A DNA stretch of 64,000 nucleotides from Actinomadura mexicana (GCF_900188105.1 NZ_FZNP01000002.1:806001-870000), one strand, 5' to 3'. Positions 15,292-23,125 are shown, counted from the stretch's first letter. Notes: a model not told the origin generated them from the letters alone. Made by a program: numbers and translations.

Positions 15292-17574
15292 GTGGCGAGG
15301 AACGAGCACGACGGGCGCTCACTGGAGGAGCGGCTGGCCTCTCTGGACGCGATGAGCGGTGACACGACGGGACCGTCCCCCGCTCCCGAGGGCGCGCAGC
15401 CGCCGCAGGGGCCCGAGGAGCAGGAGGACGCGCCGCCCGCCCCCGCGGAGCCGCCCGGCCTGAACGCCGAGTCCTGGCTCGCGGCGCCCCCCGCCTACCA
15501 GGACCCTCCGGAGAGCTTCGGCCCGCCGCAGCCGGCGCCCTACGAGGGCGGCCCGATGCCGCAGCCGTTCGACGGCGGGATGCTCCCGCCCCCGTACGCG
15601 GCGGGCGGCTACCAGCCCCAGCCGTCCCCGTACGACGCCAACGGCAACGCGGCCCCGCCCCTCGACCAGCTTCCGCCCTACCCGTCCGACCAGTTCGGCC
15701 GTCAGGACGCGCCCGGCCAGGTCTACCAGCCGGTCGACCCCGCGACGGGCCGGCCCTACCCGCAGGACACCGACGCCTCGGGCCGCCCGTACGTCCCCCT
15801 CGACCCGGCTACGGGCCACCCCCTCGCCCTCGACCCGAACGCCCCCGGCCAGCCCTACCCGCCGGTGGAGCCGACCACCGGCCAGCCGTACGACCCCGGT
15901 GCGGGCGCCCAGCCCTACCCGCCCGCGGAGCCCGCCACGGGTCAGCCTTACGCGCCCGACCCGAATGCGGGCGACCAGCAGTTCCTCCCGGTCGACCCGG
16001 GCACCGGTCAGCCGATCCCGCCCGGTCCGAACGCGCCGGCCGGCCAGCCGTTCCAGCCGGGTCCGAACGCGCCGGGCGGCCAGCCGTACCCGCCGGTCGA
16101 CCCCGGCACGGGCCAACCGTACGCGCCGGACCCGAACATGGCGCAGCCCTTCCTGTTCGGCCCGGGCGCGGACGCGGCACAGTTCCCTCCGACGGACCCG
16201 AGCACCGGCGGGCCGTACGCGCCGGACCCCAACGCCGGCGGCCTGCCGTACCCGCCGGTCGACCCGAACACCCGGCAGCCGTACGCGCTCGACCCGAACG
16301 CCGCGGGTCAGCAGTTCCCGGCGTTCGACCCGAACACCGGGCAGCCGTTCCAGCCGGACCCGACCGCGGGCGGCCAGCCGTATCCCCCGATGGACCCCGC
16401 CACGGGCCAGCCCTACGCACCGGACCCGGCCGCGGGCGGCCTGCCGTACCCGCCGGTGGACCCGAACACCGGGCAGCCTTACGCGTCCCCCGCCGCCCCG
16501 GGCGCCGGGCAGCCGTACCCGCCGCAGGGCTACGGGTATCCGGCCGGGCCGCCGCAGGGGGAGGGGCAGTACCCGCAGGCGCTCGGCCAGATGATGCAGC
16601 CGGGCCACCCCGCGGGGCCCCAGCAGCAGGAGCCGCAGAGCGCCGACAGCCTCAGCTCCGAGAACCTGCTCGGCGAGCGCCGCATCGCGCCCTCGTCCGG
16701 CTGGCGGCGCGCGGTCTACAAGGCGACCGCGGGCAGCATCCATCCGGGCGAGTCGCAGGTCGACCTGCGCCGCAAGGACCTGATCGGACGGGCGCGCACC
16801 GCCGTGGCGGGCGGCCACCACCGGGTGGCCGTCATGTCGCTGAAGGGCGGCGTCGGCAAGACGACCACGACCACCGGCCTCGGCTCGATGCTGGGATCGC
16901 TGCGCGGCGACCGCGTCATCGCGGTGGACGCGAACCCCGACCGCGGGACGCTGTCGGACAAGGTCAGGCTGGAGACCGCCGCGACCGTCCGCGACCTGCT
17001 CAACAACCGCGACCAGATCCACCGCTACGCCGACGTCCGCGCGTTCACCTCGCAGAACGAGGCGCGCCTGGAGATCCTCGCGTCCGACCGCGACCCGGCG
17101 GTCAGCGAGGCGTTCAGCGCCGAGGACTACGCGGCCGTCGCCGTCGTCCTGGAGCAGTACTACTCGGTCTGCATCACCGACTGCGGCACCGGGCTGCTGC
17201 ACTCGGCGATGGCGGGCGTGCTGAGCCTGGCCGACCAGCTCGTCCTGGTCAGCTCCCCGTCGGTGGACGGCGCCCGGTCCGCGAGCGCGACCCTCGACTG
17301 GCTGGAGGCGCACGACCACGGCCACCTGGTCCGCAACGGCGTCGTCGTCCTGTCGATGGTCCGCAACCGCACCCGCAGCCAGGTCGACCTGGACAAGCTC
17401 CAGGCCCACTTCGAGAGCCGCTGCCGCGCCGTCGTCCGCATCCCCTACGACGACCACCTGGAGGAGGGCGCCGAGGTCGAGCTGGAGCAGCTCGCCCCCG
17501 CGACCCGCGAGGCGTATCTGACGCTCGCCGCCGTGGTGGGCGACGGCTTCGCCTTCCAGCGCCCGCAGTCCTGA
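15292..17574 (+). CDS. ParA/MinD-like ATPase with proline-rich repeat domain
   Basis: A 760-residue protein. Residues 1 to about 145 are acidic and proline-rich; about 148-400 are tandem repeats built on DP(A/N)TGQPYAPDPNA; about 480-760 are a SIMIBI ATPase. The deviant Walker A is SLKGGVGKTTTTTGLGS (near residue 518), with AVDANPDRGTLSDKVRLE and SVCITDCGTGLLHSAMAG (switch/Walker B region). The layout resembles EspI and related type VII secretion-linked MinD-like proteins of actinobacteria, but no ESX genes occur in this window and no parB follows. The GTG start is supported by GAGGGGG 6-7 nt upstream. A role in polar or secretion-site positioning is inference. Confidence 0.82.
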   Translation: MARNEHDGRSLEERLASLDAMSGDTTGPSPAPEGAQPPQGPEEQEDAPPAPAEPPGLNAESWLAAPPAYQDPPESFGPPQPAPYEGGPMPQPFDGGMLPPPYAAGGYQPQPSPYDANGNAAPPLDQLPPYPSDQFGRQDAPGQVYQPVDPATGRPYPQDTDASGRPYVPLDPATGHPLALDPNAPGQPYPPVEPTTGQPYDPGAGAQPYPPAEPATGQPYAPDPNAGDQQFLPVDPGTGQPIPPGPNAPAGQPFQPGPNAPGGQPYPPVDPGTGQPYAPDPNMAQPFLFGPGADAAQFPPTDPSTGGPYAPDPNAGGLPYPPVDPNTRQPYALDPNAAGQQFPAFDPNTGQPFQPDPTAGGQPYPPMDPATGQPYAPDPAAGGLPYPPVDPNTGQPYASPAAPGAGQPYPPQGYGYPAGPPQGEGQYPQALGQMMQPGHPAGPQQQEPQSADSLSSENLLGERRIAPSSGWRRAVYKATAGSIHPGESQVDLRRKDLIGRARTAVAGGHHRVAVMSLKGGVGKTTTTTGLGSMLGSLRGDRVIAVDANPDRGTLSDKVRLETAATVRDLLNNRDQIHRYADVRAFTSQNEARLEILASDRDPAVSEAFSAEDYAAVAVVLEQYYSVCITDCGTGLLHSAMAGVLSLADQLVLVSSPSVDGARSASATLDWLEAHDHGHLVRNGVVVLSMVRNRTRSQVDLDKLQAHFESRCRAVVRIPYDDHLEEGAEVELEQLAPATREAYLTLAAVVGDGFAFQRPQS
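15733..16490 (+). repeat. Intragenic tandem repeat encoding PYPPVDPxTGQPYAPD units
   Basis: Eleven degenerate copies of a unit containing (V/L/A/T/F/M)(D/E)P(A/T/G/S/N)T(G/R)xP, separated by 20-25 codons of Pro/Gly/Tyr/Asn-rich sequence, all in frame within the ParA-like gene. Units differ by substitutions and small indels, so copy number may vary between strains. The repeat is amino-acid level; the DNA copies are not identical. Confidence 0.85.
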
Positions 17575-17595
17575 CCTCGGCTACGGTTGCCATCT

Positions 17596-17964
17596 GTGAC
17601 GGATGACGACGGTGTGTACGTGGGGAGGGCGGCGCCGGACGCGGCCGCCGACCGCGGCTGGCTGCTCGGGCATTTCAAGACGCCGGGCGACCTGCGGCAC
17701 AGCGCCGAGGTCGAGATCAAGTGGGGCGTGCACCCGAAGGGCGAGCGCCGCGCCGCGTGGACGGACGGCGAGAAGCGCACCGCCCTGCTCGTGCTGATCA
17801 GCGGCCGCTTCCGGCTGGAGTTCCCCGGCCGCGACGTCGTCCTCGCCGAGCAGGGCGACTACGTGGTGTGGGGACGCGGCGTCGACCACTCATGGGAGGC
17901 CGAGGAGGAGTCGGTGGTGCTCACGGTGCGCTGGCCGTCCATCGCCGGCTACCGCGTCCCCTAG
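17596..17964 (+). CDS. Cupin-domain protein
   Basis: A 122-residue single-domain beta-barrel protein. WGVHPKGERRAAWTDGEKRTALLVLISGRFRLEF and VVLAEQGDYVVWGRGVDHSWEAEEESVVLTVRWP match the two conserved cupin stretches: GRFRLEF...GDYVVWGRGVDHSW has the Gly-Asp/Pro-His pattern. Only part of the usual His/Glu metal set is present, so metal binding is uncertain. The GTG start lies 8 nt after TACGGT (17582-17587), a leaderless promoter. It is independent of its neighbours; substrate unknown. Confidence 0.75.
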   Translation: MTDDDGVYVGRAAPDAAADRGWLLGHFKTPGDLRHSAEVEIKWGVHPKGERRAAWTDGEKRTALLVLISGRFRLEFPGRDVVLAEQGDYVVWGRGVDHSWEAEEESVVLTVRWPSIAGYRVP

Positions 17965-18042
17965 AGGCGGTCGTCATATGCGGTCGAACGCAGCCGCCCC
18001 CGCCCGCTATCGTGGGCGATGACCGCCGCCAGGCGGTCACCT

Positions 18043-18131
18043 GGAGAGTTCGCATAGTGGACTAGTGCAGGCGCCTTGAAAGCGCCCAGGGCTGGGGACA
18101 GTCCTCGTGGGTTCGAATCCCACACTCTCCG
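18043..18131 (+). tRNA. tRNA-Ser(UGA)
   Basis: An 89-nt tRNA with acceptor stem GGAGAGT/ACTCTCC and discriminator G, anticodon stem GGCGC/GCGCC around loop CTTGAAA (anticodon TGA, reading UCA), a long class II variable arm typical of Ser, and T arm GTGGG-TTCGAAT-CCCAC. CCA is not encoded. The length and variable arm fit tRNA-Ser and exclude tRNA-Sec. Confidence 0.96.
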
Positions 18132-18286
18132 CTCAAGGGCAGGCGGAGGCAGGGCCGCGGAAAGCGCGGCCACGGTCTCACAGGGGGCGACTCTCGCAAC
18201 GCCCGGCCCCTCGGGGTGGGTGACTCGGGTTGCTCTCGTGGTGAAATGGTCCGACTCGGGCGGAAGGGTTCGTTACCCTCTTCGGC

Positions 18287-18451
18287 ATGTCGCAGACACC
18301 GCAGGATCCTGCAGGCACGACGCACCAGTTCCAGAACTTCGCCAGCCAGGCGCAGCCGGAGAAGTCCGGACCCAGTATCGGCCTGATCGTCGGCATCGTC
18401 GCCGTGGTGGCCGTCGTCGCGATCCTCGTGATCGCCCTGATGATGATGTGA
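18287..18451 (+). CDS. Small single-pass membrane protein
   Basis: A 54-residue protein: about 30 polar residues rich in Gln/Ala/Ser (MSQTPQDPAGTTHQFQNF) followed by one strongly hydrophobic helix (IGLIVGIVAVVAVVAILVI) ending at MMM. The ATG lies 7 nt after TACCCT (18274-18279), the same leaderless spacing as several neighbours, which supports it as a real gene despite its size. It ends 3 nt from the convergent peptidase gene. No function can be assigned; it could be a membrane-localised regulator or subunit. Confidence 0.6.
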   Translation: MSQTPQDPAGTTHQFQNFASQAQPEKSGPSIGLIVGIVAVVAVVAILVIALMMM

Positions 18452-18454
18452 CGC

Positions 18455-19195
18455 TCAGCGGCCCGAACTGGAGAAGTGCTGGTAGTCGCGGGCGCCGCTC
18501 CAGGTGCCGCCCCAGCTCCAGCCGATCGAGGCGAACGCCTTGACGACCTTGTCGCCGGCGTGGATGACGCCCGGGTCGTCGTTCTTGCGGTTCTTGTACT
18601 TGACGCAGTCCTTGTGCGCGACACGTCCGTCCGCGTAGACGTACGGGTTCTGGCACGGGTTGATGTCGACCGCGAGACCGTAGGCGTGGTTGGAGAACGA
18701 GCTCGACCCGGTCGCCTGGCGGCAGTTGAACGCCGAGGTGTTGTTCGCCTCGATCGAGTCGAAGTCGCTGCCCTTGTACTTGTCGACCGGCTCCATGCGC
18801 TCGATCGGGTAGCGCATGGCGTACAGCTTCCTGAACACCTTCACCAGATCGCCGGCCGCCTTGGCGTTGACGACGAGCCGCCCACCGGTGTGCGGCTCGT
18901 CGTCCATCCCCCAGTAGGTCATCTCGATCATCCGGAGCCCGGAGGGCGACACGGGGCAGCCGCGCCGCCACGAGTGGTCGAGGTCCCCGGCCGACACCTT
19001 CTTGATCGTGGACTGGAAGCCCTGCCTGCTCGGGGACGGCGACGGGGTGCTCGGAGCGGACGCGGTCGGCGGGGTCGCCGGCGGCGCCGACTCGCCCGTG
19101 TCGTCGCCGCCGCGGCCACATCCGGCCGCGGCGAGCGGCACGGCCACCAGCGTGGCGAGGAAAGTCGCGGTTCCCATAGCCCCTCTACCTGGCAT
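18455..19195 (-). CDS. M15-family peptidase lipoprotein (D-Ala-D-Ala carboxypeptidase-like)
   Basis: A 246-residue exported zinc peptidase. The N-terminus FLATLVAVPLAAAGCGRG is a lipobox-type signal (Cys near residue 26), then a Ser/Pro/Thr linker to about residue 60, then the M15 fold. Zinc site motifs are SFSNHAYGLAVDINP (His and Asp) and DYQHFSS (final His). Members trim peptidoglycan stems or cross-bridges. The ATG at 19195 lies 6 nt after TATGCT (leaderless); an internal ATG at 19177 is possible. A second, unrelated M15 enzyme is at 53390. Confidence 0.85.
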   Translation of the reverse strand: MPGRGAMGTATFLATLVAVPLAAAGCGRGGDDTGESAPPATPPTASAPSTPSPSPSRQGFQSTIKKVSAGDLDHSWRRGCPVSPSGLRMIEMTYWGMDDEPHTGGRLVVNAKAAGDLVKVFRKLYAMRYPIERMEPVDKYKGSDFDSIEANNTSAFNCRQATGSSSFSNHAYGLAVDINPCQNPYVYADGRVAHKDCVKYKNRKNDDPGVIHAGDKVVKAFASIGWSWGGTWSGARDYQHFSSSGR

Positions 19196-19357
19196 CTTTG
19201 CAGCATACGCAGGTCAGGGGGAGCGCGGGCCGGGCCGGGTATTCGCTACGGTGCGTTTGAAGGCGCGCCCGCCGGAAAAGGGCCGGGACGGACGGGCCGT
19301 GGATCCCATCATCCGCCGGGCATGTCGCCCGGCGGCGTCCGGCCCCAGGGAGCCGGA

Positions 19358-19780
19358 ATGGCGGAACCTCAGGAGAGGGACCTCCCCAGCCTCGAAGACG
19401 AGATCTTCGCGGTCGCGCACAGCGTGGAGGTCGAGCAGGCGGCGCGGGCGCAGCCGCTGCTGCAGACGGAGAGGGCGCAGGTCGCCGCGGAGCGCGCGCG
19501 GGCGTTCCTCGGCCGGGACGTCAAGGCGCTGGCGGCCGGCATGGCGGCCTTCGTCTTCGTCGACGCCGTGATGATGTACCCGCCGCTGATGATGAGCCGC
19601 AGGCCCAGCCTGCTGCCGCAGTTCGTGACGCTGCTGGTGCTGGCGTTCGGGCTCGGCGGCCTGCTGGCCTGGAAGGTCGGCGGGCGGTGGCGGACCTTCG
19701 GCATCGGGATGATGCTCGCCTGGGGCCTGCTGACCCTGCTGTCCGTCGGGTTCCTGACCGGCGTGACCGCCCCGCTCTAG
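19358..19780 (+). CDS. Small membrane protein with cytosolic helical head
   Basis: A 140-residue protein. Residues 1-55 are acidic and Ala/Glu/Arg-rich, probably helical (DEIFAVAHSVEVEQAARAQPLLQTERAQVAAERARAF). Three hydrophobic segments follow: LAAGMAAFVFVDAVMMYPPL, LPQFVTLLVLAFGLGGLLAW and FGIGMMLAWGLLTLLSVGFL. No family is recognised. Its TAG stop and the stop of the convergent MarR gene share the palindrome CTAG, so the two ends overlap by 4 nt. Confidence 0.6.
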   Translation: MAEPQERDLPSLEDEIFAVAHSVEVEQAARAQPLLQTERAQVAAERARAFLGRDVKALAAGMAAFVFVDAVMMYPPLMMSRRPSLLPQFVTLLVLAFGLGGLLAWKVGGRWRTFGIGMMLAWGLLTLLSVGFLTGVTAPL

Positions 19781-20238
19781 GACGAGCCGCCGAGCCGCTT
19801 CAGCACGACGCCGAACGCGCGCCCGATGGCCTCCAGGTCCTGGGGCTCGACCACGTCGATGAAGAACGTCCGGACGACCTCGACGTGGTCGCGGGCGGCG
19901 CGCTCCAGCGCGGCGAAGCCCTCGTCGGTCAGGTGCGCGTAGACGCCGCGCTTGTCGTTCGGGCAGCTGTCCCGCTTGACCAGGCCCTTGCTCTCCAGAC
20001 GGGAGCAGGTGTGGGAGAGCCGGCTGCGCGACTGGCTGGCGTTGTCGGCGAGTTCGGCCATCCGCAGCCGCCGGTCGGGCGCCTCCGACAGCCGGACGAG
20101 GATCTCGTACTCGGAGTTCGACAGGCCGTGCTTGGTCTTGAGATCGCGGTCCATGACCTCGGTGAGCCGGACGCTGCCGTCCACGTATGCCCGCCAATCG
20201 CGCTGCTGGGCGGCATCGAGCCAGCGAGGTTCGGTCAT
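19777..20238 (-). CDS. MarR family regulator
   Basis: A 153-residue winged-helix dimeric regulator, with recognition region MAELADNASQSRSRLSHTCSRLESKGLVKRDSCPNDKRGVYAHLTDEG (helix-turn-helix plus wing). The ATG lies 6 nt after TATACT on the minus strand, a leaderless start. It diverges from a pirin gene, and two TTGA-type dyads lie between them. Such MarR proteins usually sense oxidants, quinones or phenolic compounds and repress the divergent gene. The Cys in HTCSRLE and DSCPND could be redox sensors, but that is speculative. Confidence 0.9.
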   Translation of the reverse strand: MTEPRWLDAAQQRDWRAYVDGSVRLTEVMDRDLKTKHGLSNSEYEILVRLSEAPDRRLRMAELADNASQSRSRLSHTCSRLESKGLVKRDSCPNDKRGVYAHLTDEGFAALERAARDHVEVVRTFFIDVVEPQDLEAIGRAFGVVLKRLGGSS

Positions 20239-20259
20239 GCCCCGAGTATAGCCCATATG

Positions 20260-20271
20260 TTGAAGATTCAA
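20260..20271. promoter_or_regulatory. Candidate MarR operator 1
   Basis: TTGAA-GA-TTCAA, a perfect 5-bp dyad 22 nt upstream of the marR start, beside its -10 region. It shares the TTGA/TCAA half-site with the dyad at 20324-20341. Confidence 0.55.
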
Positions 20272-20323
20272 CTAACTCGCGCTATCTTCAGCCTAGCAGG
20301 ACGGGTACCTCCGTCCGAGGAAA

Positions 20324-20341
20324 TAGTTGAAGCATCAACTA
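20324..20341. promoter_or_regulatory. Candidate MarR operator 2
   Basis: TAGTTGA-AGCA-TCAACTA, a perfect 7-bp dyad about 60 nt upstream of the pirin ATG, in an AT-richer patch. Position and shared half-sites suggest one MarR dimer species binds both dyads. Confidence 0.6.
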
Positions 20342-20401
20342 TGTTGCAGGGACCAGTGCACCGCCCGATCGCGGACGGACACCCGGACGAGGGAGAACCC
20401 G

Positions 20402-21412
20402 ATGCCTGCCGTGATGGCCGACCCGCTGACCCTGCCCCGCCTGCCGCTGCTGCCGCAGGAGGGCACCGACTGGCGCCGCGTCGCGAAGATCGTGACCGCC
20501 GAGCGCCACCTGGAGGGCGAGGGCTTCCAGGTCAGGCGCCCGTTCCCGGGCATCGACCTGTCCCTGGCCGACCCGTTCCTGCTCCTGGACCACATGGGCG
20601 CCGTCGAGTACGCACCGGGTGAGGCGAAAGGCACCCCGTGGCATCCGCACCGGGGGTTCGAGACCGTCACCTACATCATCGACGGAGCGTTCCAGCACCG
20701 GGACACCACCGGTGGCGGCGGCCTCATCGCCGATGGCGCCACGCAGTGGATGACGGCCGCGTCCGGGCTCCAGCACATCGAGCAGCCGCCGCCCGAGCTG
20801 GTGGCCAAGGGCGGCCTGTTCCACGGCGTCCAGCTCTGGGTCAACCTGCCGCGCGCCCAGAAGTGGGTCCCGCCGCGCTACCAGGACATCGAGGCCCGCG
20901 ACGTCAAGCTGCTCGCCGCCGACGACGGGTCGTCCCTGGTGCGCGTCATCGCCGGGTCGCTCGCCGGATACGACGGCCCCGGGGTCACCTACACGCCGAT
21001 CAACTACCTGCACGCGACCGTCGCGCCCGGGGCGCGCCTGGCGCTGCCCTGGCCGCGCGACTTCAACGCGCTGGTGTACGTCCTGTCGGGCCGCGGGACG
21101 GCGGGCGTGGAGGAGGCCGCGCTGGACGAGGGGCAGCTCGCCGTGTTCGCCGGCTCGCACCACGGGGGCGACGGGGACGGCCTCGTCGTCCGCGCCGCCG
21201 ACGGGCAGCCGGCCGCCGGTGCCGCGGGCTGGGAGATCCTCGTCCTCGGGGGCCTGCCGATCCGGGAGCCGATCGCCCGGTACGGCCCCTTCGTGATGAA
21301 CACCCGCGACGAGATCGTCCAGGCGTTCGAGGACTTCCAGGCCGGGCGCATGGGCACCGTCCCCGCCGAGAAGGTCCCCCACCGGTCCGACGCGGACGAG
21401 CCCCTGGCCTGA
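20402..21412 (+). CDS. Pirin family protein
   Basis: A 336-residue bicupin. The N-terminal pirin domain has PFLLLDHMGAVEY and WHPHRGFETVTYIIDGAFQHRDTTGGGG, with the His-x-His and later metal ligands. The C-terminal cupin has VAPGARLALPWPRDFNALVYVLSGRGTAGVEEAALDEGQLAVF. Several bacterial pirins are quercetinase-like dioxygenases or interact with metabolic enzymes; which applies here is unknown. The ATG follows GAGGGAGAA at about 20388-20397. Divergent control by the adjacent MarR protein is likely. A strong terminator follows. Confidence 0.9.
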   Translation: MPAVMADPLTLPRLPLLPQEGTDWRRVAKIVTAERHLEGEGFQVRRPFPGIDLSLADPFLLLDHMGAVEYAPGEAKGTPWHPHRGFETVTYIIDGAFQHRDTTGGGGLIADGATQWMTAASGLQHIEQPPPELVAKGGLFHGVQLWVNLPRAQKWVPPRYQDIEARDVKLLAADDGSSLVRVIAGSLAGYDGPGVTYTPINYLHATVAPGARLALPWPRDFNALVYVLSGRGTAGVEEAALDEGQLAVFAGSHHGGDGDGLVVRAADGQPAAGAAGWEILVLGGLPIREPIARYGPFVMNTRDEIVQAFEDFQAGRMGTVPAEKVPHRSDADEPLA

Positions 21413-21435
21413 CCCCCGGGTCGGGATGCCGAGCT

Positions 21436-21468
21436 CCCCGGCCGCGGGGGTGGTGCCCGCGGCCGGGG
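21436..21468 (+). terminator. Hairpin terminator after pirin gene
   Basis: CCCCGGCCGCGGG, a 7-nt loop, CCCGCGGCCGGGG: a perfect 13-bp stem starting 24 nt after the pirin stop. It insulates the SOS-controlled gene that follows. Confidence 0.75.
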
Positions 21469-21524
21469 TCGTCTTCCGTGTTCGCGTGACGGAGGGGAGG
21501 GCGTGCGCTACTGTGTTCGAATAA

Positions 21525-21540
21525 TCGAACACAAGTTCGA
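21525..21540. promoter_or_regulatory. LexA SOS box
   Basis: TCGAAC-ACAA-GTTCGA, a perfect match to the actinobacterial and Gram-positive LexA site (CGAAC-N4-GTTCG). A TACTGT -10 candidate at 21509-21514 lies immediately upstream, so bound LexA would cover the start of transcription. Further half-sites occur at 21515-21520 (GTTCGA) and 21548-21555 (GTTCGAAC). Confidence 0.8.
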
Positions 21541-21574
21541 CCGCCCTGTTCGAACGCGCTCGCCTGGAGGCGAC

Positions 21575-22903
21575 ATGGTGGCGACCATGGCCGCACGGGA
21601 GCCCGAGGGCTCCGCGCGCTGCGGACGGCGGCGCGACCACGCGACACGCCGCAGCGTTCTCTACGCAAATCTACGGCCGCAGCTATATCGCCTCATAGAG
21701 TCCGAGAGCGTGGACCCCGTGCGGAACCCCTATGCCCCGGGCGCCGGGCAGCGCCCGCCCGAGCTGGCCGGCCGCGACCGCGAGCTCCGGCAGTTCGAGG
21801 TGGTGCTCGAACGCGTGGCCCGCGGCCGCCCCGAGCGCAGCATGATCGTCACCGGGCTGCGCGGAGTGGGCAAGACCGTGCTGCTCAACGCCTTCCGGTC
21901 GCAGGCGATCCAGCGGCTGTGGGGGACGGGGAAGATCGAGGCCCGGCCCGACCAGTCGATCCGCCGTCCGGTGGCGTCCGCGCTGCACCGGGCCGTCCGG
22001 GAGCTGGCGCCCCGGCACCGCGCGCCCGACCGCATCGAGGAGTTCCTCGGCGTGCTCAAGGCGTTCGCGCAGGCGGGCCCCGAGCCGTCCGGCAAGGCCA
22101 AGGCGCGGGCGCACCGCTGGCAGCCCGGCATCGACGTGCCCGCCGCGCGCGGCCGCGCCGACTCCGGCGACCTGGAGATCGACCTCACCGAGCTGTTCGT
22201 GGACGCCGCCTCCGTCGCGACCGACGTCGGCGTCGGGATCGCCCTGTTCGTCGACGAGATGCAGGACATCCCGGCCGACGACGTGTCCGCGCTGTGCGCC
22301 GCGTGCCACGAGCTGTCGCAGGTCGGCGGCCCGCTGATCGTGGTGGGCGCGGGCCTGCCGCACCTGCCCGCCGTCCTGTCGGCGAGCAAGTCCTACTCCG
22401 AGCGGCTCTTCCGGTACGCCCGCATCGACCGGCTCGACCGCGAGTCGGCCGACGTCGCGCTGCTGGCCCCCGCCGAGCGCGAGGACGTCACCTTCACCCA
22501 GGACGCCCTGGACGCGCTGTACGGCGCGGCCGACGGCTACCCCTACTTCGTCCAGGCGTACGCCAAGGTCGTCTGGGACGTCGCGCCCGACAGCCCCATC
22601 ACCGCCGACGACATCAGGGTCGCCGCGCCCGAGGCGGAGAGCGAGCTCGCCGTCGGTTTCTTCGGCAGCCGTTACGAGCGCGCCACCCCGGCCGAGCGCG
22701 ACTACATGCGCGCCATGGCCATGCTCGGCGACGACCCGGTGCCCACCGCGTCCGTCGCCGACGAGCTGGGCCGCAAACCGTCCAGCCTGTCGCCCGCCCG
22801 CGACGGGCTCATCAAGAAGGGCCTCATCTACAGCGCCGAACGCGGCATGGTGGCGTTCACCGTCCCGCACTTCGGCAAGTTCCTCCGGGCCCAGCCCGCC
22901 TGA
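21575..22903 (+). CDS. SOS-box-controlled AAA ATPase with C-terminal winged helix
   Basis: A 442-residue P-loop ATPase. Walker A GLRGVGKTVLL is near residue 95, Walker B IALFVDEMQDI near 225, a sensor-like GGPLIVVGAGLPHL near 250, and a C-terminal winged helix around ASVADELGRKPSSLSPARDGLIKKGLIYSAERGMVAFTVP. It belongs to the AAA_16/ORC-like group of orphan ATPases. The ATG at 21575 has GGAGG 4 nt upstream and is 35 nt from the SOS box; a GTG at 21710 would give the shorter 397-residue form. No nuclease, transposase or methylase partner is adjacent. DNA binding by the winged helix and induction by DNA damage are inferences. Confidence 0.8.
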   Translation: MVATMAAREPEGSARCGRRRDHATRRSVLYANLRPQLYRLIESESVDPVRNPYAPGAGQRPPELAGRDRELRQFEVVLERVARGRPERSMIVTGLRGVGKTVLLNAFRSQAIQRLWGTGKIEARPDQSIRRPVASALHRAVRELAPRHRAPDRIEEFLGVLKAFAQAGPEPSGKAKARAHRWQPGIDVPAARGRADSGDLEIDLTELFVDAASVATDVGVGIALFVDEMQDIPADDVSALCAACHELSQVGGPLIVVGAGLPHLPAVLSASKSYSERLFRYARIDRLDRESADVALLAPAEREDVTFTQDALDALYGAADGYPYFVQAYAKVVWDVAPDSPITADDIRVAAPEAESELAVGFFGSRYERATPAERDYMRAMAMLGDDPVPTASVADELGRKPSSLSPARDGLIKKGLIYSAERGMVAFTVPHFGKFLRAQPA

Positions 22904-22919
22904 CCTCTCCGCCTATCGG

Positions 22920-22945
22920 GCTCTCTAGCGACAACGCTAGAGAGC
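22920..22945. repeat. Tandem dyad 1 (CTCTCTAG type)
   Basis: GCTCTCTAGCG-ACAA-CGCTAGAGAGC, a perfect 11-bp inverted repeat 17 nt after the AAA ATPase stop, followed by CGGTAGA. It is the most symmetrical of three related dyads. Confidence 0.8.
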
Positions 22946-22989
22946 GGTAGAAGGCCGCATCGAGCCGCCTCGTCGCGGCGAGTATCCGA

Positions 22990-23013
22990 CTCTCTAGTGA
23001 CAGGGATAGAGAG
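22990..23013. repeat. Tandem dyad 2 (CTCTCTAG type)
   Basis: CTCTCTA-N10-TAGAGAG, identical to dyad 1 at 20 of 24 positions and followed by CCGTAGA in place of CGGTAGA. It starts 69 nt after the 24-bp core of dyad 1. Confidence 0.75.
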
Positions 23014-23045
23014 CCGTAGATTTCGCTCGTCCCTCCTCTGGTTTT

Positions 23046-23085
23046 CTCTAATGCTTTCTAGGCTTTTTCGTAGAAAGCGCTAGAG
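23046..23085. repeat. Tandem dyad 3, long stem-loop
   Basis: The inner dyad CTTTCTA-N10-TAGAAAG (23054-23077) has the same 7-10-7 layout as dyads 1 and 2, with compensated changes in both arms. It is extended outward by CTCTA/TAGAG, giving a 15-bp stem with 13 matches. It starts 64 nt after dyad 2. It could also act as a terminator for the ATPase gene. Confidence 0.7.
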
Positions 23086-23125
23086 AGTTGCAGAGGCGAC
23101 CAGGTCCACGCTCGACGAGGAGGCG

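Noticed and set aside
15733..16490. Possible CRISPR or satellite array
   Set aside because: Repeat units are in frame, encode a Pro-rich domain and have no constant-length repeat with unique spacers.
18043..18131. tRNA-based integration site of a genomic island
   Set aside because: No integrase and no repeat of the tRNA 3' end was noticed downstream.
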